This document shows positions 34,928-44,236 of a DNA stretch of 64,000 nucleotides, piece after piece. Numbering within the stretch: position 1 is the stretch's first letter; the number at the start of each line of letters is the position of its first letter. Location: assembly GCF_013394855.1 (NCBI RefSeq), contig NZ_JABMLK010000001.1, positions 1,364,001-1,428,000 on the forward strand, in the 5' to 3' direction. The position numbers were made by a program, and so were the translations under genes. The notes under the pieces are model-generated. The model saw only the letters and a program-made list of their open reading frames with translations, made no database searches and was not told where the DNA came from. Source of the DNA: Limnobaculum xujianqingii. GTDB lineage: Bacteria > Pseudomonadota > Gammaproteobacteria > Enterobacterales > Enterobacteriaceae.

Positions 34928-36001
34928 ATGAGTAAAAAGCTAAAAATAAGCGAAATTGCTACCCAAACCGGGTTATCGATCAGTACGGTTTCAAGAGTAT
35001 TGGCAGGCAAAGCTAATACCAGTGAAGCGGCAAAACAACGGATTCTGGCTTGCGCACAGCAAAATGGCGTACTGCAAGGAATGGCTGCAGGACGTTTATT
35101 GCTTAATAATCTGATGGTATTTGCGCCCCAGCGGGCCTTTGATGAGCGTCTGGATGTTTTCTATTACCGTGTTATTCAGGGCATCAGCAAGGCACTTAGC
35201 ACTCATGAAGTTCGGCTACGCTATTGTGCATTAGAAGAACTGGACAGCGATACCAACCTGTTTCTGACAAAAATGAATGAACCAGATACAGAGGCAGTGA
35301 TGCTGCTGGGTATTGACGATCCCCATATTCATGATTTGGCGGTGGACTTGGGTAAACCCTGCGTTCTGATAAACTGCCGCGATCGCAAAATGCGCCTGCC
35401 TGGCGTATCTCCCGACAACCAACTTATCGGTGAATATGCCGCAAGTTATCTTTTTGAGCTGGGGCATAAATCGGTTGTTAATCTGCTGTGTCTGAGGCGT
35501 CACACCATGGAGCTGCGTCTGACAGGAATTCGGGACGCCTGGGAAGCCCATAACCTTGCGTTCGATGACGATAAACACCTGATTACTGCGCAAAGCTTTA
35601 GCGCAAAAGAAAGTGAGCAGCTAATCAGTGATTTTCTTGCTGTTACGCCACGGGATAAACTGCCCAGCGCATTACTGGTGGGTGGGGATTTTATGGCAGC
35701 AGGTGCCGTCAGTGCACTACAAAAAGCAGGACTGCGGGTTCCTAATGATATTTCGGTGATGAGTATTGATGGTTTCAACCTGGCCGCGATCCACGATGTA
35801 CCTCTGACTTCCGTTCACGTTCCACGCGATCAATTAGGCGAAGAGGCAGTACATATTCTTCAACAGCGTCTGATACGTCCACAGGCTCCCGTGGGTAACT
35901 TATTGCTAAATGGTACTCTGGTCATACGGGAGTCGGTACGCCGCATTCGCCCAACGAAAAACCATACGGCAGTACGTAATGACGGGTTATATGATGAGTA
36001 A
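34928..36001 (+). CDS. LacI-family transcriptional regulator
   Basis: About 357 residues from the ATG at 34928, which places the DNA-binding helix-turn-helix KISEIATQTGLSISTVSRVL at the N-terminus as usual for LacI proteins. An upstream in-frame ATG at 34877 adds 17 residues; neither start has a strong ribosome site, so the start is uncertain. The periplasmic-binding-protein-like effector domain shows ALLVGGDFMAAGAVSALQKAGLRVPNDISV and the late VHVPRDQLGEEAV. It is divergent from the ExuT-like carrier, which is its likely target. The effector is probably a sugar acid, by inference. No close named homologue was recognised. Confidence 0.83.
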   Translation: MSKKLKISEIATQTGLSISTVSRVLAGKANTSEAAKQRILACAQQNGVLQGMAAGRLLLNNLMVFAPQRAFDERLDVFYYRVIQGISKALSTHEVRLRYCALEELDSDTNLFLTKMNEPDTEAVMLLGIDDPHIHDLAVDLGKPCVLINCRDRKMRLPGVSPDNQLIGEYAASYLFELGHKSVVNLLCLRRHTMELRLTGIRDAWEAHNLAFDDDKHLITAQSFSAKESEQLISDFLAVTPRDKLPSALLVGGDFMAAGAVSALQKAGLRVPNDISVMSIDGFNLAAIHDVPLTSVHVPRDQLGEEAVHILQQRLIRPQAPVGNLLLNGTLVIRESVRRIRPTKNHTAVRNDGLYDE

Positions 36002-36012
36002 TTATTGATGGC

Positions 36013-36039
36013 TATTTCAGTATTCAGAGTACTGAAATA
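36013..36039. terminator. Hairpin between lacI-type gene and ubiX
   Basis: Perfect 10-bp stem TATTTCAGTA/TACTGAAATA with a 7-nt loop, between convergent genes. It is T-poor downstream but well placed for termination. Confidence 0.55.
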
Positions 36040-36081
36040 ATCAAGTTTTCCGGAAACAGAAAACCATCTTGATTGATTACC

Positions 36082-36657
36082 TTATGGCTTACTACCCTGC
36101 CAACGATCAAACAGGTCCTGCTCTAATTGAATATCAAGCTGGTCCAATACCCGATTCACCGTTTGATCAACTATATCCTGTACGCTTTGAGGTCGATGAT
36201 AAAAGGCCGGAGCCGGAGGCATAATCACCGCACCCAATTCCGCAGCCTGTGTCATTAGACGCAAATGCCCCAGATGCAATGGTGTTTCCCGCACACACAG
36301 CACCAGAGGTTTACGCTCTTTTAGCGTCACATCCGCTGCCCGACTTAATAAATCATCAGTGTAACTGTTTACAATAGCCGACAGCGTTTTCATCGAACAT
36401 GGCAAAATCACCATACCGTGGCAGCGAAACGAACCGGAAGAAACCGAAGCTGCAATATCCCGTACATCATGTACCACCGAGGCCAATGAAGTAACATCCC
36501 GCAGACCATAATCCGTTTCCATCGCCAACGTTTGACGAGCAGCGTTACTGACAATCAGATGGGTTTCTACTTCTGCACAACCTTGCAGAACCTGTAACAG
36601 GCGGACACCATAAATCGCACCACTGGCACCGGAAATACCGACAATCAAACGTTTCAT
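36082..36657 (-). CDS. ubiX: Flavin prenyltransferase UbiX
   Basis: Makes prenylated FMN, the cofactor of the UbiD decarboxylase in ubiquinone synthesis. About 191 residues from the ATG at 36657 (E. coli 189). The start is chosen by a GAAGAG ribosome site and the family N-terminus MKRLIVGISGASGAIYGVRL. Other landmarks are VILPCSMKTLSAIVNSY, LVLCVRETPLHLGHLRLM and MPPAPAFYHRPQ. In E. coli it lies directly after purF; here a 660-bp gap with a repeat element intervenes. Confidence 0.96.
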   Translation of the reverse strand: MKRLIVGISGASGAIYGVRLLQVLQGCAEVETHLIVSNAARQTLAMETDYGLRDVTSLASVVHDVRDIAASVSSGSFRCHGMVILPCSMKTLSAIVNSYTDDLLSRAADVTLKERKPLVLCVRETPLHLGHLRLMTQAAELGAVIMPPAPAFYHRPQSVQDIVDQTVNRVLDQLDIQLEQDLFDRWQGSKP

Positions 36658-36794
36658 AAGAAAACTCTTCGCATTCGCTGAATAATGACAGGACTTTGCC
36701 GTAATCACTGTAGTTTATCAATTAGAATTCTGATTGGGATGGGAAATCCTATGTGATTGAGTAAAATACTACGTTGATTATTTTCAGATTACTA

Positions 36795-37334
36795 GCAAAC
36801 CTAATGGATCAGCTACTGAGAATATTCCGGTCGTAATAGCAATTATAGTTATATAAATATTGTGCTCGACCGGAAAAGCATTCGTACTCCACTTTAGAGT
36901 GCGTCGGGCCTAGGCTGCCTACGGGCAGTTATGAAACACCTTGCGGTGTTTCACCCTGACGGGCCAGCGCAAGCGCTGTTCAAACAAGCTTTGCCTGTTT
37001 GTCGTTGGCTTACGCCAAGTCGACCCCCACGGCACCCTCTCCCTCCGATTAACTATTTTGGAGTATGAAATTAAATTATCGGTGCTGCCATTAATACGAA
37101 ATGCCGCACTAAAAATTTCAATACGGCATTTCAGGTTGATGACAAAACCTAATAAGTATCTATATTTAGCAAGAGCCTATCGGAGGGAGAGATTGCCGTT
37201 GGGGTCGTAGCAGCTTTAGCTGCCGGAGCGCTCCTTAGTTAAGTACAGATGGTCTTCCGGCCGAACACAAAAGTGATTTAAGCCAAATCGTTTTTACGGC
37301 CGGAATATTCACAGATGCTGATTATTAGGTTTGC
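36795..37334. repeat. MITE-like element, copy B
   Basis: A 540-bp element between ubiX and purF. The left end GAATATTCCGGTCGTAATA (36820-36838) is matched in inverted form by TTTTACGGCCGGAATATTC (37292-37310). The match extends outward through CAGC and ATC to GCAAACCTAAT (36795) and ATTAGGTTTGC (37334). The left half shares GCTCGACCGGAA, GCGTCGGGCCTAGG, CTACGGGCAG and TTGGCTTACGCCAA plus GTCGACCCCCACGG with copy A. A 70-bp block of three small hairpins (GAAACACC/GGTGTTTC, CAGCGC/GCGCTG, CAAACA/TGTTTG) is present here but absent from copy A. GAAATGCCG/CGGCATTTC lies at 37098-37132. No transposase ORF was seen. Confidence 0.65.
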
Positions 37335-37372
37335 AGGCAGCCTCAAATGTTCAATCACTAATAACCATCAAT

Positions 37373-38890
37373 CTACCCTTCGTTATACAACTCCAGATTT
37401 TCTGCATTATGATGATCCTTATCCGCCTTAGCGTCATCATTCCGCAAAGTATCCAGATAATCGAGATAGTTCTGATCGATATCCCGCGTGACATAAATAC
37501 CGTCAAATACTGAGCTTTCAAACTTCTCGATATCGTGGTTATCTTCACGCACTGCATCAACAAGATCATCCAGATTCTGGAATATCAACGCATCAGCACC
37601 AATGATGGCGTTAATCTCGTCTACTTCACGGCCATGGGCTATCAGCTCATTGGCGGTAGGCATATCAATACCGTAAACGTTAGGGAAACGCACTTCAGGG
37701 GCGGCTGACGCCAGATAGACCTTTTTCGCCCCTGCTTCGCGCGCCATTTCCACGATCTGTTCTGAAGTGGTACCGCGAACAATAGAATCATCCACCAACA
37801 GTACATTCTTATCACGGAACTCAGCACGGTTTGCATTAAGTTTACGGCGAACTGACTGCTTACGTGCCTGCTGGCCCGGCATAATAAACGTCCGACCAAC
37901 GTAGCGATTTTTTACAAAACCCTGACGATAAGGCTTGTCGAGAATACGGGCAATTTCCAGCGCGATATCACAAGAAGTTTCCGGAATAGGAATAACTACA
38001 TCAATATCCAAATCGTCCCATTCGCGGGCAATTTTCTCACCCAGCTTTTTACCCATACGAACACGAGCGCTGTATACGGAAATCTTATCGATAAAAGAAT
38101 CCGGGCGGGCGAAGTAAACATACTCAAACAGACAAGGATGGCTTTGCGGATTATCGGCGCACTGCTGAGTAAACATTTGCCCCTGTTCCGACACGTAGAT
38201 AGCTTCTCCCGGTTCGACATCGCGCAGGAACTCAAAGCCTAAGGTATCCAGCGCCACGCTCTCAGAAGCGACCATATACTCGATACGACCATCAACCAGT
38301 TTACGTTTACCAATCACTAATGGACGGATACCGTTAGGATCGCGAAATGCCAGCATACCATGGCCAATAATCATGGCTACACAGGCGTAAGCACCGCGGA
38401 TTAATTTATGCGTATTGCGAACCGAGGTAAAAATATCCTCAGGTGTTAATGGATAGTGGCGGAAGTTATCCAGCTCGCTGGCCAGAATATTCAGCAGGAC
38501 TTCAGAATCGGAGGTGGTATTAATGTGGCGACGCGCCACTTCAAACATCTTCTGCTTCAATTCATGAGCATTAGTCAGATTGCCATTGTGTGCCAGAGAG
38601 ATACCATAAGGGGAGTTAACATAAAACGGTTGAGCTTCAGAAGCGCTGGAACCACCCGCCGTAGGATAACGAACATGCCCAATACCCATATTCCCCTGCA
38701 GGCGCTGCATATGCCGCATCTCGAACACGTCTTTTACCAGACCGTTGGCTTTTCTTAAGCGAAAATTGTTATTTTCATCAATAGTAACAATACCCGCTGC
38801 ATCCTGCCCACGGTGCTGTAGCACCGTGAGCGCATCATAGATGGATTGGTTGACTGGTGTAAAACCAACAATACCGACAATACCGCACAT
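37373..38890 (-). CDS. purF: Amidophosphoribosyltransferase PurF
   Basis: First committed enzyme of purine synthesis, which transfers glutamine amide nitrogen to PRPP. The 505-residue product equals E. coli in length. The N-terminal glutaminase domain begins MCGIVGIVG with catalytic Cys2 and includes [12 protein letters not shown]. The PRPP-binding motif is [18 protein letters not shown]. It is second in the cvpA-purF operon, 50 bp after cvpA. A PurR-like box lies before cvpA. Confidence 0.98.
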   Translation of the reverse strand: MCGIVGIVGFTPVNQSIYDALTVLQHRGQDAAGIVTIDENNNFRLRKANGLVKDVFEMRHMQRLQGNMGIGHVRYPTAGGSSASEAQPFYVNSPYGISLAHNGNLTNAHELKQKMFEVARRHINTTSDSEVLLNILASELDNFRHYPLTPEDIFTSVRNTHKLIRGAYACVAMIIGHGMLAFRDPNGIRPLVIGKRKLVDGRIEYMVASESVALDTLGFEFLRDVEPGEAIYVSEQGQMFTQQCADNPQSHPCLFEYVYFARPDSFIDKISVYSARVRMGKKLGEKIAREWDDLDIDVVIPIPETSCDIALEIARILDKPYRQGFVKNRYVGRTFIMPGQQARKQSVRRKLNANRAEFRDKNVLLVDDSIVRGTTSEQIVEMAREAGAKKVYLASAAPEVRFPNVYGIDMPTANELIAHGREVDEINAIIGADALIFQNLDDLVDAVREDNHDIEKFESSVFDGIYVTRDIDQNYLDYLDTLRNDDAKADKDHHNAENLELYNEG

Positions 38891-38940
38891 GCTGTCTTTT
38901 CCTCATCAGTATCACCCCACGTCCACCCTGACGAAAATGT

Positions 38941-39438
38941 CTATTGCGTAACGTGAGGCAAGAAACTCGACGAACTTTGCAAGTAGTCAAAGAACCACTT
39001 GATAATATGACTAAATTGCGGAATCAACTGGGACTGTACCCAGTCTGTACTTTGAGAAAACGATGTAAATGAATCAAGGAAAAACAGTAACGCCGCCACA
39101 ATCAGCGCGCCTCTTAAAGCACCAAAACAGATACCTAAAACGCGGTCCGTGCCGGAAAGTCCGGTATGTTTTACCAGGGAACCTATCACATAGTTAACAA
39201 TAGCACCCACAATCAATGTCGCAATAAATAGCGCGGCAATAGCAATTCCATTACGTACCAACTCGTCCTGAAACTGCGTAAAATACACTGTCAGGTAAGG
39301 GTAAAATTGACTGGCTACAAAAAATGCCGCTACCCAGGTTACCAATGACAACGCTTCACGAACGAATCCCCGAATCAGGCTAACCAGCACTGAAAAAACA
39401 ATGATGCCGATAATGGCATAGTCAACCCAGTTCAACAT
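38941..39438 (-). CDS. cvpA: Colicin V production protein CvpA
   Basis: Inner-membrane protein of about 165 residues (E. coli 162) with four hydrophobic segments. Conserved stretches are RGFVREALSLVTWVAAFF, RNGIAIAALFIATLIVGAI and LSGTDRVLGICFGALRG, ending in FDYLQSSSSFLPHV. The start at 39438 matches the family N-terminus MLNWVDYAIIG; an ATG four codons upstream is also possible. It is needed for colicin V production in E. coli and also has envelope roles. It is the first gene of the cvpA-purF operon. Confidence 0.95.
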   Translation of the reverse strand: MLNWVDYAIIGIIVFSVLVSLIRGFVREALSLVTWVAAFFVASQFYPYLTVYFTQFQDELVRNGIAIAALFIATLIVGAIVNYVIGSLVKHTGLSGTDRVLGICFGALRGALIVAALLFFLDSFTSFSQSTDWVQSQLIPQFSHIIKWFFDYLQSSSSFLPHVTQ

Positions 39439-39529
39439 ATGTACATCCATGTATTCATAATGTGGTACTTCATAAAATCAGCCTATGTAAATGCTACGCC
39501 GTCTGATTTGCAGCGCATTCTAACAGAAA

Positions 39530-39545
39530 AAGAAAACGTTCGCGT
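39530..39545 (-). promoter_or_regulatory. PurR-like operator upstream of cvpA-purF
   Basis: AAGAAAACGTTCGCGT matches the PurR consensus (ACGAAAACGTTTGCGT in this orientation) at 14 of 16 positions. It lies about 90 bp before the cvpA start, as expected for the PurR-repressed cvpA-purF operon of enterics. Confidence 0.8.
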
Positions 39546-39569
39546 ATCGTTTTTCCACTTAAGCAAACG

Positions 39570-40277
39570 TTATCGTCCAGTACTATATGCTTTAACTTGT
39601 CCACTCAGGCCAGTCAGTCGATGTAAATCCGATAGTGATGCTTCAAGCTTCTGTTTTGAAGGATCCGGACCCACCACTAAACGGGTAATCTGCCCCTGAA
39701 CCGGTGTTGTTGGCACCGTATATACCCGGTAACCTGACAAACGTAAGGTAGCAACTAGTTCATTCACCTTGTCGGCATTTTTTAATGCGCCAAGCTGAAC
39801 AATATAAGCCTGACCAACAGGCGGTTTCTCTACCGGTTTGGTTGGCTCTGTCGGTTTAACCGTTGGTTTAGGGTCCGCTGGCTTCACCGTCGGTTTTGGC
39901 TCCGGCTTAGGCTCTGGTTTTGGTTCGGGCTTCGGTTCAGGTTTAACTTCTGGCTTTTGCGTTGGCGGTACAACTTCCGGAGGTAATGTCGCCCCACCAT
40001 TATCGGTTGTCAGTGGTGGAGGGGTTATAGCACCTGGCTCAGAACCGTTACCCGCGTCCGGTGCGGTAGCTCCTGTATTTACCGGCGGTAAATTGTGGTT
40101 TACCGAAGGCAAAATTTCGGTGTTTTGATCGTCCCCCTCTTTAGGCACCAGAGGAATCGATGCAAACTCATCTTCGTAATGTTTTTTCTTACCATCAAAC
40201 AGGCTGGGAATAACAATGACCCCAATGGCGACAATAATCACTGCCCCCACCAGCCGGTTCTGAAATTGACTAGCCAT
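39570..40277 (-). CDS. dedD: Cell division protein DedD (SPOR domain)
   Basis: Bitopic inner-membrane protein of 235 residues (E. coli 220). One membrane segment lies near the N-terminus (about residues 9-25, VGAVIIVAIGVIVIPSLF). It is followed by a long Pro/Lys/Glu-rich periplasmic linker with five to six KPEP-type repeats (about residues 108-150), and a C-terminal SPOR domain (about 158-233, beginning AYIVQLGALKNADKVNEL). SPOR domains bind septal denuded peptidoglycan. The gene overlaps folC by 8 bp. Confidence 0.95.
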   Translation of the reverse strand: MASQFQNRLVGAVIIVAIGVIVIPSLFDGKKKHYEDEFASIPLVPKEGDDQNTEILPSVNHNLPPVNTGATAPDAGNGSEPGAITPPPLTTDNGGATLPPEVVPPTQKPEVKPEPKPEPKPEPKPEPKPTVKPADPKPTVKPTEPTKPVEKPPVGQAYIVQLGALKNADKVNELVATLRLSGYRVYTVPTTPVQGQITRLVVGPDPSKQKLEASLSDLHRLTGLSGQVKAYSTGR

Positions 40278-41550
40278 CCTGTTCTCCTGTACATGACTCC
40301 AGCGCTTCCATCACATGTGCAACCGTATGGAAGGAACCACAGACAATAATGGTGTCCTGACTACCTGCATTCTGCAGCGCTTGATTCCAGGCCTGCTTAA
40401 CATCAGAAAAGATATGCGGCTGCGGTAAATATTGTGCCAACTGCTCTGCTGTCGCCCCGCGAGGCCCCTCCAGAGGAGCGCAATACCATATATCCACTTG
40501 AGGTTTCAGCAATGCTAAAGTGCCTTCGATATCTTTATCCGACAGCATGCCAACAACGGCGTATACCTTTCCACCCTGCTTAGGTAATGCGGCTAAACGT
40601 TCGGCTAAATAGCCTGCCGCATGAGGGTTGTGGGCCACATCAAGAATTCTTAATGGCGATTGACCAATCGTCTGGAAACGCCCCGGGAGTGTGGCTTGTT
40701 TTAGCCCCTGATGAATTGCGCCATCGCCCAGACTCAGAGAAGAGTAATGCAGAGCAGCCATAGCCGTAGCCGCATTAGCTAATGGAACGTTTAGCAGTGG
40801 CAATGAACTGAGCTGTTCTCCATTAGTCTGCCAGCTCCAGCTATCACCCGCAGGATTTACACTGAATGACCACTCATGACCATGACGGTAGAGAGGCGCA
40901 TTGAGCTGATGGGCAACATCGGCAATACTTTGTGGCATATCCGGTTCGCCAACCACGGCCGGACGTCCTGAACGGAAAATACCCGCTTTTTCACGACCAA
41001 TGCTCTCGCGATCGAAACCCAACCAATCGGTATGGTCTAACGCAATACTGGTAACAACGGCTACGTCAGCATCAACGATGTTTGTTGCATCCAGACGACC
41101 GCCCAATCCTACTTCCAGAATAACCACATCCAGTTTGGCCTGCTTAAACAGTTGAAACGCTGACAGGGTACCAAACTCAAAATAGGTCAGAGAGGTTTCT
41201 CCCCTTCCCTGTTCAATCAGAGAAAAAGCCTGAGTATGGTCACTTTCTGCCAGTTCCTGGCCCTGAATTCGTACCCGTTCAGTATAACGAATTAAATGGG
41301 GAGAACTATAAACGCCAACGCGATAGCCTTCAGCCATCAAAATCATTTCCAACGTTCGGCAGGTGGTACCTTTGCCGTTAGTTCCGGCAACGGTAAACAC
41401 ATAAGGGGCAGGCTTAAGCAGGTCAAGGCGTTCGGCCACGGAACGAACCCGTTCCAAACCTAATTCAATAGCCTTGCTATGCAGGTGTTCGAGATAATAA
41501 AGCCACGAGGCAAGAGGCGACGTGGCTTGTGGTATTTCCAGATCTTTCAT
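40270..41550 (-). CDS. folC: Bifunctional folylpolyglutamate/dihydrofolate synthase FolC
   Basis: Mur-ligase-like enzyme that makes dihydrofolate and adds glutamate to folates. The 426-residue product is close to E. coli (422). It has the ATP-binding loop FTVAGTNGKGTTCRTLE, YSSPHLIRYTERVRI, EVGLGGRLDATNIVD and SIALDHTDWLG, with LDVAHNPHAAGYLAERL in the C-terminal domain. It is downstream of accD, separated by a strong hairpin, and overlaps dedD. Confidence 0.97.
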   Translation of the reverse strand: MKDLEIPQATSPLASWLYYLEHLHSKAIELGLERVRSVAERLDLLKPAPYVFTVAGTNGKGTTCRTLEMILMAEGYRVGVYSSPHLIRYTERVRIQGQELAESDHTQAFSLIEQGRGETSLTYFEFGTLSAFQLFKQAKLDVVILEVGLGGRLDATNIVDADVAVVTSIALDHTDWLGFDRESIGREKAGIFRSGRPAVVGEPDMPQSIADVAHQLNAPLYRHGHEWSFSVNPAGDSWSWQTNGEQLSSLPLLNVPLANAATAMAALHYSSLSLGDGAIHQGLKQATLPGRFQTIGQSPLRILDVAHNPHAAGYLAERLAALPKQGGKVYAVVGMLSDKDIEGTLALLKPQVDIWYCAPLEGPRGATAEQLAQYLPQPHIFSDVKQAWNQALQNAGSQDTIIVCGSFHTVAHVMEALESCTGEQDG

Positions 41551-41580
41551 GATTCCCGTTCACTTAGCTACGGTGTTGTT

Positions 41581-41614
41581 TTGCACAAACCGGCCAAAAG
41601 GCCGGGTTGTGCAA
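41581..41614 (-). terminator. Strong hairpin between accD and folC
   Basis: A 15-bp stem with one mismatch, TTGCACAAACCGGCC/GGCCGGGTTGTGCAA, and a 4-nt AAAA loop. It lies in the 85-bp accD-folC gap. It probably attenuates read-through from accD to folC or marks a processing site; only a short interrupted T stretch follows. Confidence 0.7.
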
Positions 41615-41635
41615 TTATCATTAGTAAATCGCCGG

Positions 41636-42544
41636 TTACTCTTCCGCTTCTTGTGCGGGCTCTGAAGGTTCGGCCTGAATTTCACCCTCATGAGGCAGAG
41701 GTTTACCGGTCATTTTTGCCAGCAAGCCAGCTAAACGCTGACGCATTTCAGGACGACGGACAATCATATCAATTGCCCCTTTCTCAATCAGGAACTCACT
41801 GCGCTGGAAGCCCGGTGGTAATTTTTCGCGAACGGTTTGTTCAATAACTCGTGGACCGGCAAAACCGATCAATGCTTTTGGTTCTGCCACATTGATATCA
41901 CCCAGCATTGCCAGACTGGCAGAAACACCGCCCATAGTAGGGTCAGTTAATACTGAAATATAAGGTAAACCGCGCTCTTGCATTTTAGCTAATGCCGCAC
42001 TGGTTTTAGCCATCTGCATCAAGGAGAACAACGCTTCCTGCATACGGGCACCGCCACTGGCAGAGAAACAGACCAGTGGGCAATTATCTTCCAGTGCCTG
42101 CTCAACACCGCGAACAAAACGGGCCCCAACTACTGACGCCATTGAACCACCCATGAAAGAGAATTCAAACGATGCAACCACTACCGGCATTCCATACAGG
42201 GTACCTTTCATGACGATCAGCGCATCTTTTTCATCAGTCTCTTTTTGAGCTGCAGACAGACGGTCTTTATATTTTTTAGAGTCTTTAAACTTCAGCAGAT
42301 CTTTAGGTTCAAGCTCACTGCCCAGCTCAACTTCGCTGCCTTTATCCAGGAAGCTATGCAAACGCACACGAGCACTCATTCGCATATGGTGATCGCACTT
42401 AGGACAAACGTCCAGATTACGATCCAGCTCAGCGCGATAAAGCACCTGACCACAGCTGTCACACTTGGTCCAAACCCCTTCAGGGATGCTAGCTTTGCGC
42501 GTTGGAGCGCTGCTCTTACTTAAAATTCTTTCAATCCAGCTCAT
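41636..42544 (-). CDS. accD: Acetyl-CoA carboxylase carboxyltransferase beta subunit AccD
   Basis: Carboxyltransferase beta subunit of acetyl-CoA carboxylase, in the first step of fatty-acid synthesis. It has 302 residues (E. coli 304). An N-terminal zinc ribbon shows CDSCGQVLY and later CPKCDHHM. The crotonase-type carboxyltransferase domain contains [41 protein letters not shown] and [19 protein letters not shown] Glu/Pro/Ala-rich tail ends in [12 protein letters not shown]. It is flanked by folC and dedA, as in E. coli. Confidence 0.97.
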   Translation of the reverse strand: MSWIERILSKSSAPTRKASIPEGVWTKCDSCGQVLYRAELDRNLDVCPKCDHHMRMSARVRLHSFLDKGSEVELGSELEPKDLLKFKDSKKYKDRLSAAQKETDEKDALIVMKGTLYGMPVVVASFEFSFMGGSMASVVGARFVRGVEQALEDNCPLVCFSASGGARMQEALFSLMQMAKTSAALAKMQERGLPYISVLTDPTMGGVSASLAMLGDINVAEPKALIGFAGPRVIEQTVREKLPPGFQRSEFLIEKGAIDMIVRRPEMRQRLAGLLAKMTGKPLPHEGEIQAEPSEPAQEAEE

Positions 42545-42742
42545 TGATGACCTTTCTGTTTAAACCGAGCATACCGCTGGTCTGTTATTCAGACGGATAT
42601 CTTCCCGTGATAATGACAGTCATTGTCTGACACAGGTATATGACACAAATAATCGCCCATTAAACCATAACGCTCCGATAGAGTGGACTAAAAACTTATC
42701 GGAACCCTTTATTCTGTATAGCAAAAATCATAACAATATGAA

Positions 42743-43408
42743 TTATTGGATATTTTTATTTTTTGCTGCCGCACGACGATGGCGAATAACTTCGATCACC
42801 CCCGGCATGACGGAAATAATAATAATCGCTACGATTAATAATTTTAAGTTATCTTGCACAATCTTTAAATCGCCAAAAATATATCCTGCATAGGTGAACA
42901 GCACAACCCAGACCACCGCACCAATCACGTTATAAGCAGCAAAATGACGATAGCTCATATGCCCCATACCGGCAACGAACGGCGCAAATGTCCTGACGAT
43001 CGGAACAAATCGAGCCAAAATAATGGTTTTTCCACCATGACGCTCATAAAACTCATGGGTTTTCACCAGATAACTTCTGCGAAATATTTTAGAGTCAGGG
43101 TTTCTAAATAGTTGTTCACCAAACAGTTTACCAATGGTGTAGTTTACCGCATCGCCTAAAATAGCGGCGGTAATCATTAATGCGACCATGGCATGAACAT
43201 TAATATCATTTCCTGGCAACGCTGATAGTGCGCCAGCAACAAATAGCAGTGAATCTCCTGGCAAGAACGGTGTTACGACTAAACCGGTCTCACAGAACAG
43301 AATCAAAAATAGAATGCCATACACCCACATACCGTAATTTTCAAAAATCTGTGCCAAATGCACATCGATATGGAGAATAAAATCAATTAAATAAGTAATG
43401 TAATCCAT
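42743..43408 (-). CDS. dedA: DedA family inner-membrane protein DedA
   Basis: Member of the DedA/VTT family, 221 residues, with about five hydrophobic segments. The family motif is visible as [45 protein letters not shown] follows. E. coli DedA is 219 residues in the same position. DedA-family proteins act in lipid carrier recycling and membrane homeostasis; the exact role of this copy is not settled. It is 12 bp downstream of truA. Confidence 0.95.
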   Translation of the reverse strand: MDYITYLIDFILHIDVHLAQIFENYGMWVYGILFLILFCETGLVVTPFLPGDSLLFVAGALSALPGNDINVHAMVALMITAAILGDAVNYTIGKLFGEQLFRNPDSKIFRRSYLVKTHEFYERHGGKTIILARFVPIVRTFAPFVAGMGHMSYRHFAAYNVIGAVVWVVLFTYAGYIFGDLKIVQDNLKLLIVAIIIISVMPGVIEVIRHRRAAAKNKNIQ

Positions 43409-43420
43409 AGCAGGTGTTAA

Positions 43421-44236
43421 TCATCCACAAAGGTTGTTATCTAAAAAAAGCGGGCCTAAGGGTAAGTCTGGTAACTCAAAGCGCTCCGGGTAATCTACGG
43501 CCACTAAATACAGACCTTCCGCCTTTGCCGTTGCGGCGGCCAGTGTGCGGTCTTTCGCTGCCAGTAGTTCGGCTATCCAGTGTTCATCCTGATTACCGCA
43601 ACCCACTTCCAGCAGGCTGCCTACAATATTTCTCACCATATGATGCACAAACGCATTGGCCTTTATATCTACCACTACATAAGCCCCCTGTCGCGTGACA
43701 TTTAAATGATTTACATTTCGCCACGGCGTACGTGATTGGCACTGTACTGCCCGAAAGGAGGTAAAGTCATTTTCACCTAACAAATACTGACCGGCACGAT
43801 GCATACGCATTTCGTCCAACGGTAAATGAAAATGGGTAACACCGCTGCTTAAAATGGCGGGACGAAAACGATGGTTATAAATAATATAGCGGTAACGGCG
43901 CGCCGTTGCACTGAAGCGGGCATGAAAATCCTCATCAACCCGCTTAACCCAACGTACGGCAATATTCTTTGGCAGGTTGGCGTTCACACCCATTGTCCAG
44001 GCAACATCTTGCCTCTGAACATTGGTTTCAAAATGGACAACCTGCCCGGTAGCATGTACTCCAGCATCAGTGCGACCAGCACAAAAAACAGATATCGGCT
44101 GATTAGCGACTTGAGTTAATGCTTGTTCCAGATGCCCTTGAACGCTGGCAACTTCCTGTTGGCGCTGCCAGCCGTAATAGGCGCTGCCATCATATTCTAT
44201 ACCTAATGCAACCTTGATTTTTCCCGCCTCTGACAT
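43421..44236 (-). CDS. truA: tRNA pseudouridine(38-40) synthase TruA
   Basis: Makes pseudouridine at positions 38-40 of the tRNA anticodon arm. It has 271 residues (E. coli 270). The catalytic Asp is in [34 protein letters not shown] is at the N-terminus and [16 protein letters not shown] in the second half. Its start overlaps the usg stop by one base (TGATG), so translation is coupled. The order pdxB-usg-truA-dedA is as in E. coli. Confidence 0.97.
   Translation of the reverse strand: MSEAGKIKVALGIEYDGSAYYGWQRQQEVASVQGHLEQALTQVANQPISVFCAGRTDAGVHATGQVVHFETNVQRQDVAWTMGVNANLPKNIAVRWVKRVDEDFHARFSATARRYRYIIYNHRFRPAILSSGVTHFHLPLDEMRMHRAGQYLLGENDFTSFRAVQCQSRTPWRNVNHLNVTRQGAYVVVDIKANAFVHHMVRNIVGSLLEVGCGNQDEHWIAELLAAKDRTLAAATAKAEGLYLVAVDYPERFELPDLPLGPLFLDNNLCG

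Noticed and set aside
36941..37210. 89-codon ORF across repeat B
   Set aside because: It runs through the hairpin modules and both halves of the repeat and has no protein-like pattern.
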